Program-made: the position numbers and the translations under genes
Shown here: positions 34,201-45,511 of the stretch, piece after piece
How the letters are laid out: each line of letters opens with the position of its first letter
Position numbering within the stretch: the first letter of the stretch is position 1
Assembly: GCA_027604505.1 (NCBI GenBank)
Contig: JADIIX010000038.1
Coordinates: 112,619-174,417, forward strand
Origin: Gonapodya sp. JEL0774
Lineage: Eukaryota; Monoblepharomycota; Monoblepharidomycetes; Monoblepharidales; Gonapodyaceae
Length of the DNA: 61,799 nucleotides
Direction: 5' to 3'
Notes under the pieces: generated by a model
What the model saw: the letters and a program-made list of their open reading frames with translations, nothing else
Told to the model about the DNA's origin: nothing
The model's database searches: none

Positions 34201-37200
34201 CGACACGGAAAGCAGCGGCAAATTCATCCCGTGACAGCTCTGCCTGGGCAAGTCCTCCAGGTCCCCCCGATGGACCGGAGCTGTCACGCTTGAACCAGCC
34301 GGTGCCGCTTCTGGTTCCCGTGCCATTACCACCACCCCGGCTCTGAGGTGCAATGATATTGGCTGCAAGGTGAATACGGCAAGGCTGAGTTTGACTCAAA
34401 CTCCTGAATTTGTGAAAACGGGGACATACCGATTTCTCTGAAGAACTGTTCGATCTCGACGGTTCTTTGCGCACGGCTCTTAACGATAGACATGAGTTCC
34501 CTGTGTTTCTTCGTCAACAACTGTGACATTCGAGGAAGCCGAGCCTTGTATTGGTAGTCTGTGAGGCGCGCAACGAATTCATCCCGAGTGGTGGAATCAG
34601 TGAACCTGAGCCAGATCTAATTTCCGAGCCGCATTAATTACCACTCCGCGAAACCACAGGTACCTCACTAAGACGCTTCACTCACATCATACTCTTTGGG
34701 GACCTGAAGGACGATCTCGGGAAGCTGAACCGCTTCCCTGCTTCCGAACATCATCCACTTCCTCGACGTCTGTCCTCGGAAGTCCACGTTGCCTTCGGGC
34801 GTGGCCTCTGAAAGTTCGCCAATCAGAATATCTCCAAGTCGATCGTAAGCGACTTCCCGGATGACCTTTGCCGTGTCTCTGGGATTGACCAGCTGGAGCT
34901 TATTATCTGATAACAACACAGTAACCGCTGTTCCGTCACTTGGATCCGCCGAGTCTGGCTTTGGGGGAGCTCCTCCATCGTGAGTGGCTGGTAAATCCTT
35001 GCCTGCGCACTCGGTGGCTGGAAACACGTCAGCCAAGTCCTTCCCCGCGAATTCCTGTGCCTCTCTGATGAGCGGTGACCGAGCACCCTTGCGAGTGCTT
35101 AGCCGATCCTTCTTCTTTGCAGCAGCGCGAGCTCGTCGGATGAGTCTTGATCTCCACCAACGAGCCAACGGCACTGTCAAACCCGCAAAGATCATCAGAA
35201 AAATGGAGACAAATATGACACCCGTGATTTGGTATCCAGAAAGCTTGAGATAATCAAACTGCTCAGGAGGTGTGCACGTCAACTCCGCGGTATCCGTTGA
35301 ATTTATCTGCTTGGGCTGGTGGCAGTAGAAAGTAGGAGGCGGTTCGTGCCATACATCATCCTGGATAGCCCAGTCGGGAATGCCGGTGTTGCGAATGATG
35401 ATGGACCGCATGGAGTTTTCGGGGCTGCGAATGAAGTCAACCTCGGCGGGAGTAAAGTAGCCGGAGGTGGGGTTAGCGAACCAGAATCGGTCCGCATCAC
35501 GGATACGGCTGAACTGGTCCACCAAAATTCTGCAAATCAGATTATAAAAGGTGAGTGTAGGTGTGTTTGGATCGACCGCGAAACAGCAACCGCTCCGCCG
35601 ACCCTCGGATCCGTACTCACGCTCCAAACAACTCTCCCATCTCCCCCTGCGTCGTTTCTAGAAGTCCTCCCACCCACGTATCAATATCATCCAAATCTCC
35701 ATGATACAGATCTTCCATTTTCTTTGCAATAGGCTTGACGCCGTTCACGGGAATGTCCCAGTCGCCAGTGATGTCCTGGAAGGATGTCTTGCGAGTGAGA
35801 TTGAAGAAACGGCGGGCGGTGTTGTAGTCGGGGATTCCTGCAAAAAGGGAAAAGACGTCTTTTGGATTCACCCACAGTGATCTCTTTTGGCTGTTCAACC
35901 CACCTTCCTCTCGCCCCCGTTGGATGTTGATCGCCATCAAGTCCCTCCTCGACATTTCCAAGGGTCCAAACACAAATCCTCTCAAATCTTCCGTAATAAT
36001 GTTATCCTCTTTCTCGGTGACCTGAGCGGTCAATCCAAGCAAAAACTCCGCCAAGTCGGTTTGAGAGCCTTCGGGGAACGCACCGCGGAATCCTCCATTG
36101 TTGCCAGCACCGGTGGCGTTGACCGCAAACTGGCCGGAAGTGTCGGCACCAAGGTATTCTGGAGAAGATGGGAAATGTGGTTTCAGGAATGCGACGTATC
36201 GTCCTGGGACAATACAAGAACCCGATCCTTCATCCTCCGACTCACCATTCGGATTCCAGTAACTGTTACAAGTCCTGAACAACTTGTTGTTCAGAAACTG
36301 GCAGCTCCCATTCCTCCCCACAGCCGGATTCTGGGGATCGGCAGTGCCCACCGTCCGTCTCCACACTGCCGGTGGAACCAAAGTGTGACCGTATCGCATC
36401 GCCGCTGCTTGGAAAATGACGGAAATTTGGGGGTGTCGGCTTGGATCGTAACCTCTATAAGGAGGTAGAGGTCGCCCGGCGAAGACGGGGAACCATTCTT
36501 CGGTGACGACCTGTTGGGTAGCGAAGAGCGCATCGTTAAATGCCAACTCAAATCCTACCCAGCTTCTTCAAGCGTCCAACACCACCAAAGCCGCCTCTGT
36601 ACCACATCGAGCTCACCTTCTGATGCAACGCAATCACCCACCGCCTGGCTTCGTTGAATAACCTCTCATCGTCCCAATTCGGATGCAAGGCCTGCAATCT
36701 CGCCGCTTGGAAGTTGTGCTCACGGAACCAAAGTACACCCATGGAGAGAAGCATGGGATTTTCACTGCCGTGGTTTGGTGGTTACGGGTGATCAGACATT
36801 ACCTAAAAAGACACCTTCACTCACTTTCCTCTGGGATTACCCAATTTATGAATTCTGAAAGGACTCTTCAATTTGTGGTCTCTGGGCGGTGCCGGATTGA
36901 ACATGGGCAGTCCGACGTCGTTGTATTGGGGGAACTTCCCCGACGCGTCCGTGGCGAGAGTTCCGCCCACGTGTGTGCGGAGAGCGTCGGACCTGAAATA
37001 GGGGTATATATACAGTAAGCATTGAGACGACTGCAAAAGTACGCGACGGGGCGGATTCCCCGAGGAAACCCCGCGCATCACCGTGACAATCTGGGGAGAC
37101 CCTTCCTTCCACTCACCAGGCTCGCGCAGTCCCATACACCAGCCCGCCATCAATCCACGGCGTAATTTCGTTGATCTGAACCCTCGGACCGTTGATGGCG

Positions 37201-38462
37201 TGTCCTGTGGTCGCCTCGTACCGGTTCCGGAGCAAAGGAATGATTGCATCACCTGTGGACTTGGGGTCATAGAGGGGGTCGCCCTTGGGAATCGGGATGT
37301 TGAAGTACTCGACGGGGCAGTGGGGCCGTTGTGCGTCGAGGATTTCCTCAACGACTTGTTGACCTGAAGGGGAACGGGGTGGGGGGTGTCGTCGGTGGTG
37401 AGAGGAGACAAAAGCAGTTTTCAGGGACTTATACGCCGTCTCCAGGTTCCATGAGTACGCTTGCTCTCAGTGGCAGTCATGAAGTGCTTCAGAGGTTTGT
37501 GAGTGTTCCGCTCCAGAACATAACGGCGCCGTTCCACCACCGGCCTATTTCATTTACCATCCTTCGATAGTTTCTCTCATTCCAGAAAATTCAAAACTCC
37601 CTTTCAACCCACCGAAGAATGTCATGAACGCTGTCTTTCCCTTGGTACTCCCCATCCCCGTTGGCCCAGACATGAGCTCAACACTAAGCGTTCTGGGATT
37701 AGGCCTGTGCTCCCCCGCAGGCTCTTCGATACCATCGGTGTATTGAGGTGGGGGCCAGATGAGCATAGGCGAGTCGATTGCACCCTGGTTTGCGGGAGCA
37801 GAGGAGAAAGGTGAGTGAGGATGCGTGAGGCAGACGAGAAACTTCCCCAAAGCAAAAACAGAGCTTGCGAAGTGTAGAGGCAGTTGCAGTATGGAGGGAG
37901 AGGGGGATCGGTAGGTGGAACTGCGAACACGTCACCGCCACCAGGGACCAGGTACGCTCCAGCATAACGACCACCGAGCGCGAATCCCGTGTCACTTGCG
38001 AAATTCTAGCGTTGTCACTTAATTGTGACCCCAGTCACGCCCGAAAAAAACATCCCAAGTTCCGCCCAAGGGAATGTTCGGGTTCAGTGAGTTCTGAGCC
38101 GACGACAGACTCACCAACGTCGGCACCGCCAAATTGTTGTAAAATCCATCCCACGGAGGAAATTCACGCCAGGGTTCGTCGTCGAGATGGTTGTCGGTTG
38201 GTGCCTGGGGAAATTTGACTGAAAACGTGTTTGCAGTTCCGGAGGTGAAGGGCAGAGGGGATGAAGTGGATCCAGCCCCCGTAGTCGAGTTTGCGGCGTT
38301 TGCAGCCGGGGATGTTGAGGAAGAGTTTGTTAAAGAAGAGGGAGGAGGAGTCGATGGAATTGGGAAGATTGAGGGGGTTGACGTCGGTAGAGCGCCGGTT
38401 GTGGAGGGGAAGGGAGGCTGGACCAGACTGACGAGGGGGCCACGCTTAGCCGGATGCGCCAT
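31278..38462 (-). CDS. DUOX: Dual oxidase (peroxidase-homology domain, EF-hands, NADPH oxidase)
   Basis: Predicted 1796-residue enzyme transferring electrons from NADPH through FAD and two haems to oxygen, yielding hydrogen peroxide outside the membrane. Twenty exons (minus): 38462-38115, 37784-37613, 37363-37117, 36992-36825, 36764-36617, 36510-35904, 35837-35621, 35529-34686, 34616-34430, 34362-34051, 33971-33270, 33202-33145, 33090-33002, 32948-32897, 32836-32662, 32602-32463, 32393-32020, 31953-31700, 31635-31434, 31372-31278 (5391 bases). Animal-peroxidase-like domain (about 100-650): [47 protein letters not shown]. One membrane helix comes next, then EF-hands [10 protein letters not shown] and [12 protein letters not shown]. 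The six-helix ferric reductase has paired His ([24 protein letters not shown]). FAD and NADPH sites are [25 protein letters not shown] and TCGPA; the end is FGERF. No clear signal peptide is seen. Confidence 0.93.
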
Positions 38463-39500
38463 GTAAGGAAAATTGAGTTTGATGTGCGGGGCGGGGGCAG
38501 GAGTTGGATTGAGTTGGGTTGAATTGTGTGCGTGGGGCTCTCGAACTCAATGACGGTGTTTCGTGCAAGGAAAGGGGTGCCGAGAGTGCGGGTGGAGTAA
38601 TGAAGGGAATGAGTTGACAACAAAAGGGAGAAACAAGAAATAGGAGCAAACGAATTTGCTTGAGAACAGAATGAAAATGGGGGCTGGAGAATTACGAGAA
38701 AATATATTGTCCGAGTGTGGGGAAAGCCTCTGTGGCAAAGTCCGGTGGGTTGCCGCACAGGCAGGGCACAGGCAGGCATTGTGCCCCCCCCCCTCCACCC
38801 GAGCCGTGCCCTGCAAGGACACCCGACGCACTCTGACTTGCATGGAATCCACATGTAGGAAACAAAGCACGTTAGACGGCACGTACTACTCCTGCTCGTT
38901 CAAGTAAATGAAAACAGCAACCGCTGTAAACACCAGAAGCTCCGTCATTGCGGGAAGGACGGAGTGGCTGTGTGATGAGGGCCTACTTTTTGCATCAATA
39001 TTCGTAATCTGTAAGATTTGAATTCTATGTATGTATGAGACAACCCCCTCCTTTGCTAATATTTTGTCACGATTGACTTGGTTTCGGATTCAAGTTGTTT
39101 TGTCACGAGTAATAACCACTCGTTTGCTACTGTCTTACAAGGGAGGTTCGTGCAGTGGATTGAACCTGTTCTGAAAGATTTTGCTTGGAATTCAAGGCAA
39201 AGAGGAGGGCAGTGGTGCCGAAGAGGCGGGGTTTGTTTATGGAAAGAAAGTGCTGAGCTTGCTGACCGTGAATCGCCGAGGGCTGGCTGGCGGTGCGCGG
39301 AATGACCTGAAAACCTTCGTACACTCTCCAGGCACCCCCCCCCGTTACGAACACGTGAATCGACTCTCCCGCTCCTTTTTCTCTCTGTGCATCAAACTTC
39401 CATTTCCACTGGTGCACAAGAAGATTCTCTCGCTCTCGTCAATTCGGAGCCGTGACACCATACGGACCGACTGGAATTTCATCCACACTCATACAGGATC
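38463..39500. promoter_or_regulatory. Shared divergent promoter region of DUOX and DUOXA
   Basis: The 1038 bases between the two start codons must hold both promoters and 5' untranslated regions. No conserved coding motif was found. A hydrophobic open frame on the minus strand (38446-38649) begins without ATG and is not in frame with DUOX. A run of C/G around 38788-38799 and an AT-rich centre (38980-39070) stand out. Transcription start sites cannot be placed. Confidence 0.6.
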
Positions 39501-42438
39501 ATGTCTGTCTACGACTACATCCCCGCGGACTTCTCGTCATTTTCGCTCTTCAGACTCTCCCCATGGCCGTCTATTTGGCCCTCCCACATAACTCCATGGC
39601 GTGCGTTCCAAGCTCTATTTCCGCCCCGCGTTGCGCCAGTCCCCACTATTTGTTCCCTCGTCGTCTTCTTACCATCTCTCTCTCTCCACTCCTTACAGAA
39701 TTCTATTACGAAGGTGTCACTATTGGCATCATTTACGGTTTCGTCGTGGTTCTGGCTCTACTGTTTCTCCCGACATTTAACTTGTCGAATCCGGTACGTG
39801 AAGTTCCCCTATTACTCGATGTACGGAGGGTCCACTTTGTGGGGCGGGGGTTGGACGTGGTCGTTGGACCGGTGCCCCACCAGGAAAGACCTGCAGGTTC
39901 TCAGTGCACGCTGACAACAGAAACAGGCTACAACGATGCCGCACACAGCGGGTACTCCTACCAGCCTCTATGCGCACAGATTGGGAAACAACTACTTGTC
40001 CAGCCCTCGGGTGGCTTGCTAGTCCTTGGATGCGCTGTCGCGAGAGTTGGCACGCGTGAATGTAGGGCGAAACAATGGTCCAGCTGCTCGATTCGCCACC
40101 CAATATTGTGCAGAAATCACATGCGTGATTTCTCGAGGCGTGAAATCTTCTTACTCTTCTTCACCACCAACTAACCAAACTCCTCCCCGTCCTCGGACTT
40201 CTCCCATCGTCAACCTCGAACCCCACCACCCCCCCAACCCCACCCCACCACAGCGCACCCGCGCGTCGGCCCTACTCTTCTTCTCCTCCCTATACGTCTC
40301 GTACGCCATTCTCCCTCTCGGTATATTCGGATACTCGTGGTGCACAGGGACCGTGGAATCGCGCATGCCGGTCGCGTTTGGACCCGAGGGCATCGAGGTC
40401 AGGGCGAGAGTGGGACTCCATATTGGACTGCTGGGGCTGAATGTTACCATGGAAGGTGGGTTTGGGGTCGGTCGATGGGAATGGCGGTGTTGTGGGGGGT
40501 GTTTTCGCTTGCCTTGACCCAGAGGATGGGAGTGGAAGCAGGGACTCGGACTTCTGGAAACGTAGGGCGAGAGTGGTTTGCACTGCATTTACATTGGATG
40601 ACCATCCAGTGACATATGGCGATCAACCACGCTCAGGCTTGATCTTGGCTGGGGTGGGAGCTCTCCATACGGTGCCGGTCCCGAACGTTGAGAGCTTCAT
40701 GATACCGCACGGCAAGCAATGGACACCGTGGCAAGGATGAAAACTGTCTCTCTAGATTCTTTTCCCTCCTCATTTTCTCCAACTCTGCCTCCCATCCACA
40801 CCGCATCTCGCAATGCCCTTCACACTCCATCATCTCTGCACACGTAGGCCTCCCTCTGACCCAACATAACCGCACCATTTACTACAATGAGCATTACCCA
40901 TGGTCGAGCCCATGGGCACAAGGGAGAACGGGATTTGGGAAGTGAGTGTGAGACATGGGTGCTTGGGGCTTGGGATGGGCAAAATGTGAGGCATCTGAGA
41001 ATACGATCCTGTAAGCACAGGACCAGTGGCAATGGAAGAGAAAGAGTGGTTGGCTAGGTCGCCACATGACAGTTGTACTGGAAACGATTGTTTGGTGCGA
41101 GTTGCAAACACACTCCTTCTTATATCAGCCTCCTTTCCCCCCTTCTCACTTCCCTCTACTCAAAAGATACGCCAACCACCTTGCCCGTGTCGCCCGGGAG
41201 CGTCAAGAGCATGGTGTGCCGACTCCCGTACAGTGGGTCGCCGAATACTTTTGGCTCGACGGAGAGAGGATTAGGTGGGGGAGAAATTTCAGGACGGGAG
41301 CACATTATGCATTTTTGATCTTGAGGTGAGTTGAAATGTAGAGAGAATGAAATTGATTTGCTGGGGGTGTTGGGCGAACCGAAGTCGAGAGAGCGGGAAC
41401 GATGGGGCACGAATAGCGAATGTCGAAAGAGTACTTCAATCGCCATTACTCAATTTTCCTCTCGGATGCTCCACTTCAATTGCACCTGGCACCTCTCCTC
41501 TGCACCAGAACTTGCGCGGTCGGCGTCGCCATCATCCTAGCGATCTTCATGGTCGGGGCTCACACCATCGGTTCCTGGCTCACCTTTGTCCTGGGTGCCC
41601 TTATTATCTCCGCCGCCGTCACATTTGCTGCCTACGTCGGGCCCATCTGGAATCTGAACCCCTTGGCCATACCGTTTCGGGATGGCAACCTCACCTGCTC
41701 GTTTGGCCCTAGTTTCTGGGGTGTGGTGGTTGCGGGGGCGCTATGTATGATTGGGAGCGTAGCAACAAGTGGGACCGTAGTGGGATGGTGGGTTTTGGGA
41801 GCAATAGGGGGACCAAATACTGGTGTTTTGGAGACTGCCAAGACATCTGACCTCGTTCGTTCCTTTCTGGTCGTTTTCGCACCCTGTTCTATGACTGTAA
41901 CAGGTGGTCTTCCTTCTACGGCGATAACTATGAAGAGATTGAGCCTCACGCGACATTCCCACTGGAATCTGAGAAGGAAAAGAAATCATTCATCCCGAAG
42001 TTGAATCTACCACGCTTTGGCAAGAAGTCAGAAGAGAAGTCCTCGGAAGAGTTCTCTGGTGCACACGATATACCGCTCAAGTCTGGTGGATGGCTTAGCG
42101 GTGGGTCAGGCAATGGGGGATACCTACCCCTCGACGGAGGTGCTGCGATTTCGCGATATAGCGGCGAGGTGGGCCGATATCCGACCGTCTCCGGTCCGCC
42201 ACCCCCTCTCGGAAACCCACCTCCACCACCGGGGTACACCGCGTCCCCCTTACGGTCGGAGGTGTCGTTTGGCGGGACTGTGACTGACCCCTTCGCAGAT
42301 CCAGCCCCTAAACCTGCAGCATTGATAGCACCGCCCAGGTTGAGCAGCACTGGGGCGGGGGTGGGGGGAGGGGGGACAGATGTGGTGGTGCCAACGATCA
42401 CCTTTACGAAAATGCCGACAAACGAACCATCACACTAG
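39501..42438 (+). CDS. DUOXA: DUOX maturation factor (DUOXA) homologue
   Basis: Predicted 487-residue multi-pass membrane protein. Exons: 39501-39600, 39699-39793, 40254-40455, 40848-40941, 41167-41325, 41509-41787, 41904-42438 (1464 bases, in frame). In animals DUOXA escorts DUOX out of the ER and stays with it at the surface. Family landmarks: an aromatic start (MSVYDYIP), VTIGIIYGFVVVLALLFLP, and RVGLHIGLLGLNVTMEGLP matching IGLQVGLGGVNITLTG. The glycosylation site and loop HNRTIYYNEHYPW match LNETINYNEEFTW. ERQEHGVPTPVQWVAEYF and FRTGAHYAFLIL lead into further helices (PSFWGVVVAGALCMIGSVA). The tail (about 310-487) is long, charged and then proline-rich, longer than in vertebrates. The head-to-head position beside DUOX strongly supports the call. 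Confidence 0.88.
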
Positions 42439-42640
42439 GCTCGGGGAGAGATTGTTTGGGAATATCACGTGCCATTTTATAGTTTTCGTTGCCATCCACC
42501 TTCTTTAGCTTTGGGACGTTGCTTGGTGGAAAAATTCACAATATGTACGAATGGATGATGTATCGCATGGACCGTGCGTTCTGGTTGTAGGAGGGTTGTC
42601 CCGTCTCCAAGCATCCTCCACATTTTCTGCTCGAAATTCA

Positions 42641-44865
42641 ATGGACGAAAACAACACGTCTCTGATGAGCTCCCTAGGCGCGCTTAAGCGCCCTCAGCTA
42701 CAAAAACTAGCCAAGGAGAATGGCATTCCCGCAAATGGCAAGGTGAGTGTGACCGTTGGCGCTTCAAGCGGCGGCATGAAAGCACTTTAGGGGAGAGCTC
42801 TCCCGGCGGAAAGACTGTAAACGCACAAAAAGTTGTTTGTTGTGGCTAATCGGATAGAGCTTGGGCGAATCGGATCGCTCAATGCAGACGATGCCTTGGG
42901 TGGTTTCCGGCCCGTGTTCCAAGTCACTCTTCTTCGATGCCGCCCGTCCACGATTCCACTTTAATGCTCATAATATTTCATTTAAAACATCAGAACATTG
43001 ACATCATCCGCGCTCTTGAGTCGCTGAAGGTCTCCTTCATCGCCGCTGAGAAGCCCCTGGATAGCGGGCGGGGCGCAAGTACGCTCCCGCTTGGGGACAC
43101 CAAATCCCATCCATTGACAAAGACAGCTAGCGGAGTTACAAATGCGGGAGGGAAAGCTTCGGTGGGGAGGACTCCACTCGGGATATTGTCGGTAAGCACT
43201 CACATGCCCCTTGGAACTCACACCCACCGTAGAAAGGATTGCATTCATGCCCCTGACTTCGTCACGGAAATTTGTAAAGTCTAATGCCCAGCAGCCATCT
43301 CCATCGTCCATCCCAAGGCTCTCCAGCTTCAGGGTCGCCTCTTCCAACCAGAAGGCACCTGAAACATTTTCTCAGCCAACATCAGAAACCACCCTTCCTC
43401 CACCTTCACAAACCTTCTTCTCAAGCCCGGAAATTGATGAGGTTGATAGTGCAGATGAGGATGAAGACTCTCAATCATCCGACGGTGAAGTTGAAGACAC
43501 CATGGATTTTGGAAAAGCTCGGAAGAAGGGATTACTCCCACTGAGGCTGACTATGGAAATGGAAATCAGTCCTAACAGAAAGAAGACTTCTAGTTGTAAG
43601 TGCAGACGTTCATCAATTCTCACTCCCGTTGCTAGGGTTTCCCACCTTGTCCTCCAATTACCGTCCCAACAAATATTAACCCCGCCAACATGCTATCATC
43701 AATAATCCGGCAGGTGGCACACCCCGCGTCATTCCTCCGACAGAAGTACCCCCAGAGATATCTGCCGCTGTTCATGCGGAGTTTGAGGCGAGAGTCCGCC
43801 AACAAAGTTCGTTGAGTTAAGATTCTGATATTGCTAGAATTTTGTGTCAAATTTTCTCTTTTGTAGAACGATCTTCAATTCCTCGACGGTCCCCGATGAA
43901 AGCGTTAACCAAACTTGTGCGGCGGGAGAATCCCGGTGTTGTTGATGCCACAACCCCGTCGGGAAAGTTCATGATGGCGCACGAAAAGCAGTTCAAAAAG
44001 TGAGTAAAAATTAAATTCCAGTTCATCCGAGGTTGGCATGATTGTATCGAGTTCTGATCCTCAAACGTAAATACCTGCCCACAGGATGGAGGGCATCGAT
44101 CGCCACTACCTTGCCCAACGTGCTCGTTCTGCATCTAAACCACCGTTGTCTGTGGTAGAGCCTTCTCATCTTGGTGCACCTCCAACAGTTAAGGAACTGG
44201 CAGGAGCTACTTCCGCGCTGCCTTGTGCTACCGGGCAAAGACATGCCACTCTCCGTAAGCCTACGATTCCAGTGGCACGTAAGTCTGTTCTACCTCCCGT
44301 TATCAAGAAGGCAGGCGCACCAGTGGTCACCAAGACTCCTGTTGCAGCAGTGGGCACTAGCAACTACTCAAACCTAAAGAAAGCAGTGGAGCACGTACCG
44401 CGTGAGCACACACACAACTCGGTGCAAGTTGAAGAAATTACAGAAAACAAGAAACGGAAAGCAGAAGAGGGGAATGGAGGAACTTCAAACACAGTTGCTC
44501 GCTTGACGAGGGGTTCCACTTTGGTGGCTGTCCGACCAGAGGGCAAGAGGACAAAAACCGAGGGACACAGCACTAAAAGCGTGGATAGTTCTTTGATCCA
44601 ACAGCAAGTGAGTACCGAACACGTCCTTTCACTTGAAGTCGCCGCGGCGTCACCTCGGTTCTCACCGTAGCGAGCGACTCTGATCGCCCCACCTGCGAAG
44701 AAAGCAATCAAGCCCCGTGCGGTTCAAGATGCGCACACATCACCTGCGAAGACACACCTCGCCGAACCTGCTCGACAGAGAAAATTCGACATCAATGCTT
44801 CCCTGAAAAAGCCCCTGAACTACGTGCCACACAAAGGTGCACTACCCAAATTCGGCCTTAAATAA
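42641..44865 (+). CDS. NUSAP1: NuSAP-like nucleolar and spindle-associated protein
   Basis: 519-residue basic protein predicted to bind microtubules and chromatin in mitosis. Exons: 42641-42742, 42994-43191, 43280-43595, 43714-43806, 43867-43999, 44085-44607, 44671-44865 (1560 bases). The N-terminal SAP-like motif LKRPQLQKLAKENGIPANGK resembles the NuSAP start (LKYSDLQNLAKSLGL). An acidic stretch (VDSADEDEDSQSSDGEVED) precedes a central helix HEKQFKKMEGIDRHYLAQRA, matching the NuSAP KLHEAHFKEMESIDQYIERK. The C-terminus has FDINASLKKPLNYVPHKG, matching FDLKASLSRPLNYEPHKG. Three collinear matches make the family call good. Human NuSAP is an APC/C substrate; I did not identify a clear KEN box here. 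Confidence 0.8.
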
Positions 44866-45511
44866 TTACAGGTTATAAGATATTCTGGAACCAAGCACAG
44901 CTCCTCTTCAAGCCTGTAATTTGAATTGTAGAGCGCGGGCTTCTTTTGGGTCTCCAACATTCCCATTCTTAAAAACACTGATATACCATTAGTAGTATCT
45001 ATGATGCGGTTATTTGTTTTTGGAGAAGTTTAGTCAATTTGTGTATTTCGCCGGCCATCCCGAACGCGCGGAGTGCTGACATTCTTTGCATTGGTTGGTG
45101 CACAGCCGAGCGCGTGAATCCACAAGAGTTTGTCGCATTCGACGATCGTTGCCCATCGCTGGGAGAGTCCACACCGGATGAGAACTTGTGCTTTAGATTC
45201 CGCTGACCCCTTTATGTAATTCGGCGGGGATCCTTGCCTGTCCCTTTGGTAGGAAAATGCATGTCACACAAAAGTCCATAAAATAGTCCACCAATAGTGG
45301 GAGATCGGCACAACTATACATAGCAACACATAAAGTAGAGGAAAGTTGTGGAATATTTATCGCGTTGTAGAATTTTTATATCGGAGGTTTCACCTATGTT
45401 CCCCTCTTTGATATTGGAATTGTCAAACCGACTGGTTTCACTCTGTAGCCAACTTTTTGCACCCAAGGATCAATCACCATTCTCATTTCTTCTTGTTTTT
45501 CTTTCCGGCCT
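44866..45511. other. Spacer between convergent genes
   Basis: About 650 bases with no open frame of note, holding the 3' flanks of the NuSAP-like gene and the minus-strand gene. I looked for tRNA-like folds around 45100-45220 and saw nothing convincing. Confidence 0.5.

Noticed and set aside
37622-38019. Open frame encoding [18 protein letters not shown] between DUOX exons 1 and 2
   Set aside because: Skipping it joins NNLAVPTL directly to GAIDSPML, matching animal DUOX exactly; the segment is intron sequence.
38446-38649. Hydrophobic minus-strand frame that could be a DUOX signal peptide
   Set aside because: It begins at TTG, not ATG, is out of frame with DUOX exon 1, and no convincing donor/acceptor pair joins them.
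45060-45240. Possible small RNA gene in the NuSAP/unknown gene spacer
   Set aside because: I looked for tRNA arms and box motifs by eye; none folded convincingly.
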